Counted from the stretch's first letter, positions 7,786-17,924 are shown. The stretch: 55,841 nucleotides of DNA from an uncultured Bacteroides sp. (GCA_945965395.1 CAMFND010000044.1:71223-127063); one strand, 5' to 3'. Notes: a model not told the origin generated them from the letters alone. Program-made: numbers and translations.

Positions 7786-9444
7786 ATGCGCATACTATTA
7801 ATCGGTCTTCTATTTATAAGCAGCTTGCTTTCCTTACAAGCTCAGCCTAAAGAGGAAATACGCGCCACCTGGCTGACCACTCTTGGAGGAATGGACTGGC
7901 CTACACGGAAAGCGAATTCGGCCAAGGGAATTGAAGCACAGAAAAATGAGCTGATCCGGCAACTTGATGCCTTAAAGGCAGCCAATTTCAATACCGTACT
8001 TTTTCAAACCCGTCTTCGGGGAGACGTTATCTACCCTTCTGCAATTGAGACCTTTGCAGAAAGTCTTACAGGACATACCGGCAAGAACCCCGGATATGAC
8101 CCACTGCAATTTGCAATAGAAGAATGCCACAAACGAGGACTGGAACTTCATGCATGGCTGGTATGTATTCCTATCGGGAACAAGCGCCAAGTAACGCTGT
8201 TGGGAAAGAACTGTGTAGTAAAAAAACAACCAGCGCTCTGCAAGCAGTTCAACGGGAGCTGGTACCTTGACCCCGGAAATCCAGGAACAGCCGATTACCT
8301 GAGCCGGATAGCCAGGGAAATCACAAGTCGCTATGACATTGACGGCATCCACCTGGATTATATCCGCTATCCAGAGCAGGGAGAAAAGTTTCCGGACAAA
8401 GATACCTATCGGAAATATGGGAAAAAACAGGAGCTCAAGCAATGGAGACGGGATAACATTACGCGTATTGTCGCACGAATTTACGCGGAGGTAAAACAAC
8501 TGAAGCCGTGGGTGAAAGTCAGCAGTTCCCCCATCGGGAAGTTCAACGACACACGACGTTATTCATCCTTTGGCTGGAACGCATACAGCACAGTATATCA
8601 GGATGCACAAAAATGGCTGAATGACGGTATTCAGGATGCGCTTTTCCCCATGATGTATTTCCAGGGAAATCACTTCTACCCTTTTGCACTCGACTGGAAA
8701 GAAAACAAGAATGATCGTTGGGTCGTGCCCGGACTGGGAATCTATTTTCTTCACCCTAAAGAGCAGAACTGGAAAATAGATGAAATCATACGCCAGATTT
8801 ATTTCTCCCGAAGAATTGGATTGGATGGACAGGCTTATTTCCGTAACAAATTCATGCTGGAGAATACCAAAGGAATACTGGACGAACTGACGAACCATTT
8901 TTACGCCTACCCGGCAGTAGTGCCTCCCATGCGATGGACAAAAGGCAATCCTCCTTCTCAGCCGACTTCGCCTTCTTTGGTATTAAAAGGAAACAATATC
9001 GAAATGAGCTGGAAGGCATCCCCATTTTTGCCGGGAGGAATCTATTACCGGATTTATGCATCTGCCACTTATCCGGTAGATACAGAGAAGGCTCAAAACC
9101 TGATTATTACACGTACGGACAGCTGTCAATATACCTTTGTGTCGGATTTGTCTACAAAGGGAGGTATCTACTGGGCAGTTACAGCCGTAAACCGTTTTGG
9201 ATATGAAAGCACCCCACTGGCTTTAAACGTACCGGCTAAAGACAATCCTGTGATTTATTACGGAAGCTTTCCGGCTATCCCAAGCGGATATATACTCATT
9301 GTGAGTGACGCCACAGGCATGGAGATTCTACGTACAGTCCAGCCGGAGAAAGACATTCCTCAGAAAACGGGAAAAGGCTTTTTCCGATTCAGCCTGTTAG
9401 CTCCTGACGGCACAATTACCCCTGCCGGAGTGACGGTGTACTGA
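7786..9444 (+). CDS. GHL10-type glycoside hydrolase-like exported protein
   Basis: The 552-residue protein starts with a signal peptide (MRILLIGLLFISSLLSLQAQ). Residues about 25-340 match the glycosyl-hydrolase-like GHL10 (DUF187-type) TIM barrel: EIRATWLTTLGGMDWPT, a QTRLRGDVIYPS strand, HAWLV, GIHLDYIRYP with two acidic residues on adjacent strands, and ALFPMMYFQ. The C-terminal part (about 380-552) looks like a fibronectin type III-like domain followed by a short beta domain. Family members are outer-envelope or periplasmic; one branch cuts peptide-free peptidoglycan glycan strands, but most Bacteroides members are uncharacterised. It precedes purM with a separate promoter. The fold is fairly sure; the substrate is not known. 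Confidence 0.82.
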   Translation: MRILLIGLLFISSLLSLQAQPKEEIRATWLTTLGGMDWPTRKANSAKGIEAQKNELIRQLDALKAANFNTVLFQTRLRGDVIYPSAIETFAESLTGHTGKNPGYDPLQFAIEECHKRGLELHAWLVCIPIGNKRQVTLLGKNCVVKKQPALCKQFNGSWYLDPGNPGTADYLSRIAREITSRYDIDGIHLDYIRYPEQGEKFPDKDTYRKYGKKQELKQWRRDNITRIVARIYAEVKQLKPWVKVSSSPIGKFNDTRRYSSFGWNAYSTVYQDAQKWLNDGIQDALFPMMYFQGNHFYPFALDWKENKNDRWVVPGLGIYFLHPKEQNWKIDEIIRQIYFSRRIGLDGQAYFRNKFMLENTKGILDELTNHFYAYPAVVPPMRWTKGNPPSQPTSPSLVLKGNNIEMSWKASPFLPGGIYYRIYASATYPVDTEKAQNLIITRTDSCQYTFVSDLSTKGGIYWAVTAVNRFGYESTPLALNVPAKDNPVIYYGSFPAIPSGYILIVSDATGMEILRTVQPEKDIPQKTGKGFFRFSLLAPDGTITPAGVTVY

Positions 9445-9483
9445 TTTTATCCCGAAACGCATGGTAATAAAAGGAATAATCAC

Positions 9484-9491
9484 TAAATTTG
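9484..9491 (+). promoter_or_regulatory. -7 element for purM
   Basis: TAAATTTG matches TAnnTTTG. It lies inside the ORF extension that begins at 9461, so the functional start must be the ATG at 9527. Confidence 0.65.
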
Positions 9492-9526
9492 CACATTCAA
9501 TTGAAACAAACAAACTTACTATACTC

Positions 9527-10696
9527 ATGAGCAATCAACGATACATGCAGCGCGGCGTATCTGCATCTAAAGAAGATGTACATAACGCTATCAAGAACAT
9601 TGACAAAGGTATTTTCCCCAAAGCATTCTGTAAAATCATTCCTGATATTTTAGGAGGTGACCCGGAGTACTGCAACATCATGCATGCCGACGGAGCCGGA
9701 ACGAAGTCTTCACTGGCTTATTTGTACTGGAAAGAAACCGGTGACTTGTCTGTATGGAAGGGTATCGCACAGGATGCATTGATTATGAACATCGATGACT
9801 TGTTGTGCGTAGGAGCGGTAGATAACATCTTAGTATCTTCTACCATCGGCCGTAACAAGCTGCTTGTACCGGGAGAAGTGATTTCTGCCATCATCAACGG
9901 AACAGATGAGTTGCTGGCTGAACTTCGCGAAATGGGTGTCGGCGTATATGCTACAGGTGGAGAAACTGCCGATGTAGGCGACCTGGTTCGTACGATTATT
10001 GTAGACAGTACGGTAACTTGCCGTATGAAACGTGCCGATGTCATCGACAATGCCAATATCCGTCCGGGTGACGTAATCGTCGGTCTGGCTTCTTATGGTC
10101 AAGCTACTTATGAAAAAGAATACAACGGTGGCATGGGAAGCAATGGTCTGACCAGTGCCCGTCATGATGTATTCAGTAAATACCTGGCTGAGAAATATCC
10201 GGAAAGCTACGACAAGGCTGTACCAGAAGAATTGGTCTATAGCGGTAAACTAAAACTGACGGATGCCGTAGAAGGCTCTCCACTGGATGCCGGTAAGCTG
10301 GTTCTTTCTCCGACACGTACTTATGCTCCTGTGGTTAAGAAATTGCTGGATGCCCTGCGCCCGGAAATCCACGGTATGGTTCACTGCTCAGGTGGTGCAC
10401 AGACAAAAGTGTTGCACTTCGTAGGCGACAATTGCCGTGTCATCAAAGACAATCTCTTCCCTGTTCCTCCTTTGTTCCGTACAATTAAAGAACAAAGCGG
10501 CACCGAATGGGACGAAATGTACAAGGTATTCAACATGGGACACCGTCTGGAAGTTTACCTATCACCGGAACATGCGGAACAAGTAATTGAAATCAGCAAA
10601 TCGTTCAACATCGACGCACAGATTATCGGACGCATCGAAGAAAGTGACCACAAGGAACTGATTATCCGTTCTGAATTTGGAGAATTCAAATATTAA
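9527..10696 (+). CDS. purM: Phosphoribosylformylglycinamidine cyclo-ligase (AIR synthase), Bacteroidetes type
   Basis: PurM closes the imidazole ring of FGAM with ATP to give aminoimidazole ribotide, the fifth step of purine synthesis. Visible features are the ATP/substrate core IMHADGAGTKSSLAY, QDALIMNIDDLLCVGA, GTDELLAEL, the ATGGETADVGDLVRTI signature and the C-terminal FNMGHRLEVY. At 389 residues it is longer than the roughly 345-residue E. coli enzyme, as is common in Bacteroidetes. The start at 9527 (MSNQRYMQRGV) is fixed by the -7 element at 9484. A terminator follows before prfA. The AIR-synthase fold is certain; purM is the best assignment. Confidence 0.87.
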   Translation: MSNQRYMQRGVSASKEDVHNAIKNIDKGIFPKAFCKIIPDILGGDPEYCNIMHADGAGTKSSLAYLYWKETGDLSVWKGIAQDALIMNIDDLLCVGAVDNILVSSTIGRNKLLVPGEVISAIINGTDELLAELREMGVGVYATGGETADVGDLVRTIIVDSTVTCRMKRADVIDNANIRPGDVIVGLASYGQATYEKEYNGGMGSNGLTSARHDVFSKYLAEKYPESYDKAVPEELVYSGKLKLTDAVEGSPLDAGKLVLSPTRTYAPVVKKLLDALRPEIHGMVHCSGGAQTKVLHFVGDNCRVIKDNLFPVPPLFRTIKEQSGTEWDEMYKVFNMGHRLEVYLSPEHAEQVIEISKSFNIDAQIIGRIEESDHKELIIRSEFGEFKY

Positions 10697-10710
10697 TCGC
10701 TTATAAATTT

Positions 10711-10743
10711 AGGTGGAAAGCATATCAGACTATCTTTCCACCT
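10711..10743 (+). terminator. Hairpin terminator after purM
   Basis: AGGTGGAAAG (10711-10720) pairs perfectly with CTTTCCACCT (10734-10743) around a 13-nt loop. The following T tract is poor, so termination may be partial. Confidence 0.6.
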
Positions 10744-10820
10744 ATTTCTATGCTTATACAAAAGAGAAAACATCTTTTCCCTATAGATTCAACCGCGGTA
10801 TAAACCCTAATAATGCATAA

Positions 10821-11930
10821 ATGGCAGAAAACAACACCTTATTAGAAAAACTGGACGGACTTGTAGCCCGTTTTGAAGAGGTATCTACCCTCATCACGGA
10901 TCCTAATGTAATTTCTGACCAGAAACGATACGTCAAACTGACCAAAGAATACAAAGAGCTGGGCGACCTGATGACTGCCCGCAAGGAGTATCTTCAATGT
11001 CTCAACGGCTTGGAAGAAGCCAAAATGATGATGAGCGAAAACGATCCGGAGATGAAAGAAATGGCTCGTGAAGAAGCGGCTGCTTGTGAAGCTCGCATTC
11101 CGGAACTGGAAGAAGAAATAAAATTATTGTTAGTACCGGCAGACCCGCAAGATGACCGAAATGCCATTCTGGAAATTCGTGGTGGTACAGGAGGGGATGA
11201 AGCTGCCATCTTTGCCGGCGATCTGTTCCGCATGTATTCTAAATACTGCGAATCGAAAGGATGGAGACTGGAAGTTTCCAGTGCCAACGAAGGAGCTGCG
11301 GGTGGTTTTAAAGAAATCATCTGTTCGGTGACAGGTGAAAAAGTGTATGGTACACTGAAATATGAATCAGGTGTACACCGCGTACAGCGAGTTCCTGCCA
11401 CCGAAACACAGGGACGCGTACATACCTCGGCTGCATCGGTAGCCGTACTTCCTGAAGCCAAACCTTTCGACGTAGAAATCAACGAAGGTGAAATCAAATG
11501 GGATACTTTCCGAAGTGGCGGTGCCGGAGGTCAGAACGTCAATAAGGTAGAATCTGGCGTACGCTTGCGTTATAACTGGAAGAATCCGAATACCGACGTC
11601 GTAGAAGAAATCCTTATAGAATGTACGGAAACTCGTGACCAGCCAAAGAACAAGGAACGTGCCCTCAGCCGTTTGCGTACCTTTATCTACGACAAGGAGC
11701 ACCAAAAATACATTGACGACATCGCTTCCAAACGTAAGACAATGGTAAGTACCGGTGACCGCTCGGCCAAGATACGTACCTACAACTATCCACAAGGACG
11801 TATCACCGACCACCGCATCAACTACACCATCTACAACCTGGCGGCCTTCATGGACGGTGATATTCAGGACTGCATTGACCACCTGATTGTGGCTGAAAAT
11901 GCAGAACGATTGAAAGAAAGTGAATTATAA
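10821..11930 (+). CDS. prfA: Peptide chain release factor 1
   Basis: RF1 recognises UAA and UAG in the ribosomal A site and triggers peptide release. The 369-residue protein contains the stop-codon-reading PxT motif in RVQRVPATETQGRVHTS near residue 193 and the catalytic GGQ loop in RSGGAGGQNVNKVESG near residue 235, the glutamine of which is the methylation site in this family. The PAT tripeptide marks it as RF1, since RF2 would have SPF. It lies between purM and pyrF, with 71 bp to pyrF, which contains a possible two-unit 22-bp repeat. Confidence 0.97.
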   Translation: MAENNTLLEKLDGLVARFEEVSTLITDPNVISDQKRYVKLTKEYKELGDLMTARKEYLQCLNGLEEAKMMMSENDPEMKEMAREEAAACEARIPELEEEIKLLLVPADPQDDRNAILEIRGGTGGDEAAIFAGDLFRMYSKYCESKGWRLEVSSANEGAAGGFKEIICSVTGEKVYGTLKYESGVHRVQRVPATETQGRVHTSAASVAVLPEAKPFDVEINEGEIKWDTFRSGGAGGQNVNKVESGVRLRYNWKNPNTDVVEEILIECTETRDQPKNKERALSRLRTFIYDKEHQKYIDDIASKRKTMVSTGDRSAKIRTYNYPQGRITDHRINYTIYNLAAFMDGDIQDCIDHLIVAENAERLKESEL

Positions 11931-11931
11931 A

Positions 11932-11975
11932 TACGCGTGTACCATTTTATCCCTACGCGCGCACCAAAGGAATAC
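11932..11975. repeat. Possible two-unit remnant of a 22-bp array
   Basis: TACGCGTGTACC at 11932 recurs as TACGCGCGCACC at 11954, exactly 22 bp later, in the prfA-pyrF gap. Ten of the twelve bases agree. Each copy is part of an imperfect dyad (TACGC/GTGTA). With two copies only, chance cannot be excluded. Confidence 0.4.
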
Positions 11976-12001
11976 ATTATTATCATTAAAATAAACGTGT
12001 C

Positions 12002-12826
12002 ATGAACAAACAAGAATTATTTGAAAACATCAAAAAGAAAAAATCTTTTTTGTGTGTAGGACTTGATACTGATATAAAGAAAATTCCGGAACACCTTCTG
12101 AAAGAAGAGGATCCGATTTTCGCATTCAATAAAGCAATCATCGATGCAACAGCTCCCTACTGTATCGCTTATAAACCCAACCTGGCTTTTTATGAAAGCA
12201 TGGGCGTGAAAGGTTGGGTTGCATTCGAAAAAACGGTTGAATATATTAAGAAAAACTATCCAGACCAGTTCATCATCGCTGATGCAAAACGTGGAGACAT
12301 CGGCAACACTTCTGCCATGTATGCCCGCACTTTCTTTGAAGAACTAAATATTGATTCTGTCACTGTAGCTCCTTACATGGGAGAAGACAGCGTGACTCCG
12401 TTCCTTACTTATGAAGGGAAATGGGTTATCCTGCTGGCTCTGACTTCCAACAAAGGCTCACACGATTTTCAATTGACTACCAATACGGAAGGTGAACGTC
12501 TGTTCGAAAAAGTATTGCGTAAATCACAGGAATGGGCTAACGACCAGAACATGATGTATGTAGTAGGTGCTACTCAGGGACGTATGTTCGAAGACATCCG
12601 TAAAATCGTTCCCAACCACTTCCTGCTGGTACCAGGTATCGGTGCACAGGGTGGTTCACTGGAAGAAGTCTGCAAATATGGTATGACTAAGGAATGTGGA
12701 TTGATTGTCAATTCAAGCCGCGCCATTATCTATGCAGACAAAACAGAAAACTTTGCCAATGTAGCTGCGGAAGAAGCCAAAAAGGTACAGCAGCAAATGG
12801 AAAAAGAACTCGCTGCTATTCTCTAA
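12002..12826 (+). CDS. pyrF: Orotidine 5'-phosphate decarboxylase, type 2
   Basis: PyrF decarboxylates OMP to UMP, the last step of pyrimidine synthesis. The 274-residue length and the catalytic [11 protein letters not shown] motif near residue 96, with the Asp-Lys-Asp arrangement, mark the longer type-2 subfamily. FLCVGLDTD at the N-terminus and the phosphate-binding [11 protein letters not shown] near residue 217 complete the TIM-barrel active site. A strong terminator follows. No TAnnTTTG element was seen in the 71-bp gap upstream, so it may be read through from prfA. Confidence 0.95.
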   Translation: MNKQELFENIKKKKSFLCVGLDTDIKKIPEHLLKEEDPIFAFNKAIIDATAPYCIAYKPNLAFYESMGVKGWVAFEKTVEYIKKNYPDQFIIADAKRGDIGNTSAMYARTFFEELNIDSVTVAPYMGEDSVTPFLTYEGKWVILLALTSNKGSHDFQLTTNTEGERLFEKVLRKSQEWANDQNMMYVVGATQGRMFEDIRKIVPNHFLLVPGIGAQGGSLEEVCKYGMTKECGLIVNSSRAIIYADKTENFANVAAEEAKKVQQQMEKELAAIL

Positions 12827-12848
12827 GAAACAATTAATTTCCATATAC

Positions 12849-12894
12849 AAAGAAGTACAAAGATTCTCAACAGGAATTTTTGTACTTCTTTTTT
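12849..12894 (+). terminator. Strong rho-independent terminator after pyrF
   Basis: AAAGAAGTACAAA (12849-12861) pairs with TTTGTACTTCTTT (12879-12891), followed by further T residues. It lies 22 bp past the pyrF stop. Confidence 0.85.
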
Positions 12895-13098
12895 ATTGTA
12901 CAAAAAAACAAGTTCCAAACGCACTTGTATACGATACCAATGAAAATTAATGGTCGTTTCAGGCAAATAATTGTTTTTTTTCACGGATATGTAAAAAAAA
13001 AATACGTAATTTGCATAATTAAGTAGTAAGTATGCTTTTTCAGGCAACTAAATATTGAAGAACAACCAAGGAAAACCAAGGAATTAAAGATAACTAAT

Positions 13099-14139
13099 AT
13101 GGAGTTCTCAGCTAAGCAAATTGCGGAATACATCCAGGGAATTATAGTTGGTGATGAAAATGCCACAGTACACACCTTTGCAAAAATAGAAGAGGGTGTA
13201 CCGGGAGCATTATCCTTTCTATCCAATCCTAAGTACACTCATTACATCTACGACACGAAATCTTCCATTGTACTGGTAAATAAAGATTTCGAACCTGAAC
13301 ATGAGATTCAGACCACACTTATCAAAGTGGATAATGCATACGAAAGTCTGGCCAAACTTATGGCGTTATATGAAATGAGTATCCCCAAGAAACAAGGTGT
13401 AAGTCCGTTAGCATCCATTGCAGAAAGTGCCAAGATTGGAAAGAATGTGTACATCGGTCCATTTGCGTGCATCGAAGACGGGGCTGAAATTGGAGACAAT
13501 GTATGCATACATCCTCAGGCTACCATCGGAAGCAATGTGAAAATAGGTATGAACACTATTATTTATCCTCATGTAACCATCTATCAGGATTGCAGAATTG
13601 GGAACAATTGTATTCTTCACGCCGGAGCCGTAATCGGAGCCGATGGATTTGGTTTTGCTCCGGGAGCAGATGGCTATGAAAAGATTCCACAAATAGGAAT
13701 TGTGGAGGTGGAAGACAATGTAGAAATTGGTGCCAACACTTGTATTGACCGTGCTACAATGGGGCATACACTTATCAAACAGGGAGTGAAGCTGGATAAT
13801 TTGATTCAGGTTGCCCACAATGTGGAAATTGGGAAACACACCGTTATGGCATCACAAGTAGGAATTGCCGGTTCTGCCAAAATTGGCGAATGGTGTATGT
13901 TCGGAGGCCAGGTGGGAGTTGCCGGACACATCAAGGTAGGAGACCATGTCAATGTAGGAGCACAGTCTGGTATTCCAGGAAATACAAAATCAAACACTAC
14001 ATTAATGGGCTATCCAGCAATAGACCCGAAACAGTTCGCACGTTCTGCAGCTATCTATAAGAAACTACCGGATATGTACGTAGAACTCGGACGCCTGCAA
14101 AAGGAAATTGAAGAATTAAAAAAACAACTAAATAAATAA
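13099..14139 (+). CDS. lpxD: UDP-3-O-(3-hydroxyacyl)glucosamine N-acyltransferase
   Basis: LpxD adds the second 3-hydroxyacyl chain to UDP-3-O-acyl-glucosamine in lipid A synthesis. The 346-residue protein has the N-terminal uridine-binding domain (about 1-100), then a left-handed beta-helix of hexapeptide repeats ([16 protein letters not shown] and so on), with the catalytic histidine at residue 240 in [11 protein letters not shown], and a C-terminal helix. It is the first gene of lpxD-lpxC/fabZ-lpxA; 4 bp separate it from lpxC/fabZ. The 200-bp upstream gap has a TAATTTG sequence but no exact TAnnTTTG element, so the promoter is uncertain. Confidence 0.96.
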   Translation: MEFSAKQIAEYIQGIIVGDENATVHTFAKIEEGVPGALSFLSNPKYTHYIYDTKSSIVLVNKDFEPEHEIQTTLIKVDNAYESLAKLMALYEMSIPKKQGVSPLASIAESAKIGKNVYIGPFACIEDGAEIGDNVCIHPQATIGSNVKIGMNTIIYPHVTIYQDCRIGNNCILHAGAVIGADGFGFAPGADGYEKIPQIGIVEVEDNVEIGANTCIDRATMGHTLIKQGVKLDNLIQVAHNVEIGKHTVMASQVGIAGSAKIGEWCMFGGQVGVAGHIKVGDHVNVGAQSGIPGNTKSNTTLMGYPAIDPKQFARSAAIYKKLPDMYVELGRLQKEIEELKKQLNK

Positions 14140-14143
14140 ACCC

Positions 14144-15529
14144 ATGTTGAAACAACAAACCTTAAAAGGCAGCTTTTCACTCAATGGAAAGGGACTCCAT
14201 ACGGGAGTTAAACTGACCGTTACGTTCAATCCTGCCCCAGAGCACTACGGGTATAAGATACAGCGAATCGATTTGGACGACCAGCCCATATTGGATGCTG
14301 TAGCAGAAAATGTGGTAGACACAACCCGTGGAACAGTTTTAGCAAAAAACGGGGTAAAAGTTAGTACCGTAGAACATGCGTTGGCTGCATTATACGCAGC
14401 AGGTATAGATAACTGCTTGATTCAAGTTGACGGACCGGAATTTCCTATTTTGGATGGAAGTGCCAAAGCATACGTAGAATGCATCAAGCGTGTAGGCATC
14501 GAAGAACAAGCTGCTCCGAAAGATTATTACATCATCAAGTCAAAGATTGAGTTCCGTGATGAAGAAACAGGTTCTTCTATCATTGTGCTTCCTGATGACA
14601 AGTTCAGCGTCAATACACTGATTTCATACGACTCCAAAATATTGACCAACCAATATGCTACGTTGGAAAATATGGAATGCTTCCCTACAGAAATTGCTTC
14701 TGCACGTACATTCGTATTTGTCCGTGAAATCGAGCCGTTGCTGAATGCCGGACTCATCAAAGGAGGTGATTTGGATAATGCTATCGTTATCTACGAAAGA
14801 CAGATGACCCAGGAAAACTTCGATAAGTTAGCAGACGTGATGGGAGTTCCTCACATGGATGCCAGTCATTTAGGATATATCAACCATATTCCATTGGTAT
14901 GGCCTAATGAACCTGCACGCCATAAACTGCTGGACATCATCGGTGATTTGGCCTTAGTAGGCAAACCTATTAAAGGTCGCATCATTGCTACACGTCCGGG
15001 ACATACCATCAACAACAAATTTGCCCGTCAGCTTCGGAAGGAAATCCGTATGCACGAAATACAAGCTCCGGTTTACAACTGCAACGAAGAGCCTTTGATG
15101 GATGTAAACCGCATTCGGGAATTACTTCCTCATCGTTATCCATTCCAGTTGGTAGATAAAGTAATTGCTATTGGAGCCAATTATATCGTAGGAATTAAAA
15201 ATGTAACAGCTAACGAACCATTCTTCCAAGGCCATTTCCCGCAAGAACCTGTAATGCCAGGTGTGTTACAGATTGAAGCAATGGCTCAAGTGGGAGGTTT
15301 GCTGGTTCTGAATTCAGTAGACGAACCGGAAAAATACTCTACCTACTTTCTGAAGATAGACAATGTGAAATTCCGTCAGAAAGTAGTTCCAGGTGATACT
15401 TTAATTTTCAGGGTCGAACTGATGGCACCTATCCGTCGAGGCATATCTACCATGAAAGGATATGTTTTCGTAGGTGAAAAGATTGTCTGCGAAGCTGAAT
15501 TTATGGCACAAATTGTAAAAAACAAGTAA
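14144..15529 (+). CDS. lpxC/fabZ: Fused LpxC deacetylase and FabZ 3-hydroxyacyl-ACP dehydratase
   Basis: Two enzymes are joined in one 461-residue chain. Residues about 1-300 are LpxC, the zinc deacetylase that commits UDP-3-O-acyl-GlcNAc to lipid A; the zinc-binding histidine in [12 protein letters not shown] and the [12 protein letters not shown] segment are visible. Residues about 320-461 are FabZ, the 3-hydroxyacyl-ACP dehydratase of fatty acid synthesis, with its [11 protein letters not shown] and [23 protein letters not shown] hot-dog-fold signatures. The two draw on the same 3-hydroxyacyl-ACP pool. The fusion is known in Bacteroidetes. lpxA starts 1 bp after its stop. Confidence 0.96.
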   Translation: MLKQQTLKGSFSLNGKGLHTGVKLTVTFNPAPEHYGYKIQRIDLDDQPILDAVAENVVDTTRGTVLAKNGVKVSTVEHALAALYAAGIDNCLIQVDGPEFPILDGSAKAYVECIKRVGIEEQAAPKDYYIIKSKIEFRDEETGSSIIVLPDDKFSVNTLISYDSKILTNQYATLENMECFPTEIASARTFVFVREIEPLLNAGLIKGGDLDNAIVIYERQMTQENFDKLADVMGVPHMDASHLGYINHIPLVWPNEPARHKLLDIIGDLALVGKPIKGRIIATRPGHTINNKFARQLRKEIRMHEIQAPVYNCNEEPLMDVNRIRELLPHRYPFQLVDKVIAIGANYIVGIKNVTANEPFFQGHFPQEPVMPGVLQIEAMAQVGGLLVLNSVDEPEKYSTYFLKIDNVKFRQKVVPGDTLIFRVELMAPIRRGISTMKGYVFVGEKIVCEAEFMAQIVKNK

Positions 15530-15530
15530 C

Positions 15531-16298
15531 ATGATCAGTCCTTTAGCATATATAGACCCAGAAGCTAAAATCGGGAAGAATGTAGAAATCGGTCCTTTTG
15601 TTTTTATTGACAAGAATGTAATCATTGGTGATAATAATGTTATTATGCCCAATGCCAACATCTTGTATGGTTCCCGTATCGGAAATGGAAACCGTATTTT
15701 CCCCGGAGCGGTAATTGGAGCCATTCCACAAGACCTGAAATTTCATGGAGAAGAAACTACTGCTGAAGTTGGAGATAACAATACCATCCGTGAAAATGTA
15801 ACCATCAACCGTGGTACAGCAGCCAAAGGTAAAACCGTAGTAGGGAATAACAACCTGCTGATGGAAGGTGTACACGTGGCTCATGATACGATTGTGGGAA
15901 ACGGATGTATTATTGGTAACCAGACCAAGATGGCCGGAGAAGTGATTATCGATGACAACGCCATCGTAAGTGCTTCTGTACTGATGCATCAGTTCTGCCG
16001 TGTAGGAGGCTATGTGATGATTCAAGGAGGATGCCGTTTTAGTAAGGATATTCCGCCTTTCATCATTGCCGGACGCGACCCGATTGCTTATTGTGGTATT
16101 AATATCGTAGGCTTGCGACGCAGAGGGTTCTCCAACGAATTAATCGAAAACATCCACAATGCCTACCGCATTATTTATAATAGCGGTAAAATTGTAGCAG
16201 ATGCCATAGAAGAAATCAAGCGAGAAGTTCCCATGAGCAAAGAAATTGAATACATCATTTCGTTCGTGGAAAACTCACAGCGCGGTATCATTCGATAA
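15531..16298 (+). CDS. lpxA: UDP-N-acetylglucosamine acyltransferase
   Basis: LpxA transfers a 3-hydroxyacyl chain from ACP to UDP-GlcNAc, the first lipid A step. The 255 residues form the hexapeptide left-handed beta-helix (AKIGKNVEIGPFVFID and later turns) with the catalytic histidine at residue 118 in HVAHDTIVGNG, and the C-terminal helical domain beginning near GLRRRGFSNELI. It directly follows lpxC/fabZ, so the three lipid A enzymes are translated from one message in the order lpxD, lpxC/fabZ, lpxA. Confidence 0.96.
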   Translation: MISPLAYIDPEAKIGKNVEIGPFVFIDKNVIIGDNNVIMPNANILYGSRIGNGNRIFPGAVIGAIPQDLKFHGEETTAEVGDNNTIRENVTINRGTAAKGKTVVGNNNLLMEGVHVAHDTIVGNGCIIGNQTKMAGEVIIDDNAIVSASVLMHQFCRVGGYVMIQGGCRFSKDIPPFIIAGRDPIAYCGINIVGLRRRGFSNELIENIHNAYRIIYNSGKIVADAIEEIKREVPMSKEIEYIISFVENSQRGIIR

Positions 16299-16343
16299 AA
16301 AAGATTTTGTATATTTACCCCATCAACAAAAGACTAAAAGAAA

Positions 16344-16901
16344 ATGGTATACAAATTTAGAATCATATCTGACGAAGTTGATGATTTCTTAAGAGAAATC
16401 CAAATCGACTCTGAAGCTTCTTTCTACGACCTGCACGAAGCTATTCTGAAATCAACCGGATACAAAGATGACCAGATGACTTCTTTCTTCATCTGTGATG
16501 ATGACTGGGAAAAAGAAACAGAAATAACGCTGGAAGACATGGGAAGTGGCAACTCTGAGGAAGATACTTACATCATGAGAGAAACTCCTCTAAGCGAATT
16601 GCTGGAAGATGAAAAACAGAAAATGATATATGTGTTTGACCCGCTTGCTGAACGTGTATTCTTCATCGAACTTTCAGAAATCATCACTGGAAAAGATTTG
16701 GACAAGGCAGTATGCACTCGTAAAAACGGAGAAGCTCCTCAACAGACCATCGATTTTGATGAACAGATGAATACAAACGCATCGCTCGACCTTGACGAAA
16801 ACTTCTATGGCGATCAAGACTACGACATGGAAGACTTTGACCCGGAAGGTTTTGACATCAACGAAGGAAGCGGAAATCCTTATGATGAAGATAAATATTA
16901 A
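16344..16901 (+). CDS. pRiA4b ORF-3-like acidic protein
   Basis: The 185-residue protein resembles the plasmid pRiA4b ORF-3-like family (also called IS1096 TnpR-like): VYKFRIISDEVDDFLREIQID, ASFYDLHEAILKSTGY and a FFICDDDWEKETEITLEDMG segment match its core strands and helix. The C-terminal third is very acidic (DYDMEDFDPEGFDINEGSG). No catalytic motif is visible and no signal peptide, so it is probably cytoplasmic. The family is common in chromosomes without any transposon nearby, as here. It lies between lpxA and miaA and is followed by a terminator. Its function is unknown. Confidence 0.7.
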   Translation: MVYKFRIISDEVDDFLREIQIDSEASFYDLHEAILKSTGYKDDQMTSFFICDDDWEKETEITLEDMGSGNSEEDTYIMRETPLSELLEDEKQKMIYVFDPLAERVFFIELSEIITGKDLDKAVCTRKNGEAPQQTIDFDEQMNTNASLDLDENFYGDQDYDMEDFDPEGFDINEGSGNPYDEDKY

Positions 16902-16943
16902 AAAGAGCTGACACGTAGTTACATCAGTTTGAAACAATATAAG

Positions 16944-16985
16944 AAATGTCATCCTGGGTCTGACTCAGAATGACATTTTCTTTTT
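16944..16985 (+). terminator. Rho-independent terminator
   Basis: AAATGTCAT (16944-16952) pairs with ATGACATTT (16970-16978), extended by CTG/CAG after a one-base bulge, and is followed by TTCTTTTTT. It closes the transcript ending with the pRiA4b-like gene. Confidence 0.8.
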
Positions 16986-17012
16986 TCCCTACCGACCTAT
17001 CCCCACATACAA

Positions 17013-17924
17013 ATGAAAAAGCCCGTCCTTATCGTACTTATTGGTCCTACCGGTGTAGGAAAAACAGAATTGAGTCTTTCCATTGCCGAAAAGTACCACA
17101 CTTCTATCATCTCTTCAGACTCCCGTCAGCTGTATAAAGACCTGAAAATCGGTACAGCAGCTCCGACTCCTGAGCAGTTAAAGAGAGTGCCTCACCATTT
17201 TGTAGGTACTCTTGAACTGACTGATTACTACAGCGCAGCCCAATTCGAGGCGGAAGTACTAAAGAAGCTGGAAGAGTTATTCAGGACTCATCCGGTAGTA
17301 GTGATGACCGGAGGCTCCATGATGTACGTTGACGCCGTCTGCAAGGGTATAGACGATATTCCTACGGTGGACAAAGAAACACGCGAACTGATGTTGCGCC
17401 GTTACGAAAGTGAAGGTCTGGAGCAACTTTGTGCAGAACTGAGGGTGCTTGATCCGGAATATTACCGTATTGTAGACCTGAAAAACCCCAAGCGAGTGAT
17501 TCACGCACTGGAAATTTGTTATATGACGGGAAAAACCTACACTTCATTCCGCACCCGCAACACCAAAGAACGTCCGTTTCAAATCATCAAAATTGGCCTT
17601 ACACGGGACCGTGAGGAACTATACCAGCGCATTAACCAGCGCGTGGATGAAATGATGAAAGAAGGATTGCTGGAGGAAGTCAAAAGCGTATATGCCTATA
17701 AGCACCTCAATTCACTCAATACCGTAGGCTACAAAGAGATATTCAACTACCTGGATGGAGAATGGGAGCTCTCCTTTGCGATAGAAAAAATCAAGCAAAA
17801 CTCACGCATTTATTCCCGAAAACAAATGACTTGGTTCAAGAGAGACCCGGGAATCACGTGGTTCCACCCTGCACAAGCGGAAGAAATTATGAAATTTCTG
17901 GAAGAACGAATCAATCAGGCGTAG
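17013..17924 (+). CDS. miaA: tRNA dimethylallyltransferase
   Basis: MiaA transfers a dimethylallyl group to A37 of tRNAs reading UNN codons. The 303 residues carry the P-loop [10 protein letters not shown] near residue 11, the conserved [17 protein letters not shown], the DYYSAAQFE helix and the Thr-containing [12 protein letters not shown] segment. It starts 28 bp beyond a terminator, so it has its own promoter, though no exact TAnnTTTG is visible. Its 3' end overlaps the convergent AI-2E-family gene by 14 bp. Confidence 0.95.
   Translation: MKKPVLIVLIGPTGVGKTELSLSIAEKYHTSIISSDSRQLYKDLKIGTAAPTPEQLKRVPHHFVGTLELTDYYSAAQFEAEVLKKLEELFRTHPVVVMTGGSMMYVDAVCKGIDDIPTVDKETRELMLRRYESEGLEQLCAELRVLDPEYYRIVDLKNPKRVIHALEICYMTGKTYTSFRTRNTKERPFQIIKIGLTRDREELYQRINQRVDEMMKEGLLEEVKSVYAYKHLNSLNTVGYKEIFNYLDGEWELSFAIEKIKQNSRIYSRKQMTWFKRDPGITWFHPAQAEEIMKFLEERINQA

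Noticed and set aside
12917-12927. AAACGCACTTG, identical to part of an array 1 unit, in the pyrF-lpxD gap
   Set aside because: A single copy with no neighbour at 22 bp; eleven bases can match by chance, and it is partly explained by a small ACAAGT/ACTTGT hairpin.
12895-13098. A promoter for lpxD at TAATTTG near 13009
   Set aside because: The spacing is one base short of TAnnTTTG, and I could not find a convincing -33 box, so no site is called.
16344-16901. The pRiA4b ORF-3-like gene as evidence of a mobile element
   Set aside because: No transposase, terminal repeats or target duplication nearby; the gene is embedded in housekeeping synteny.
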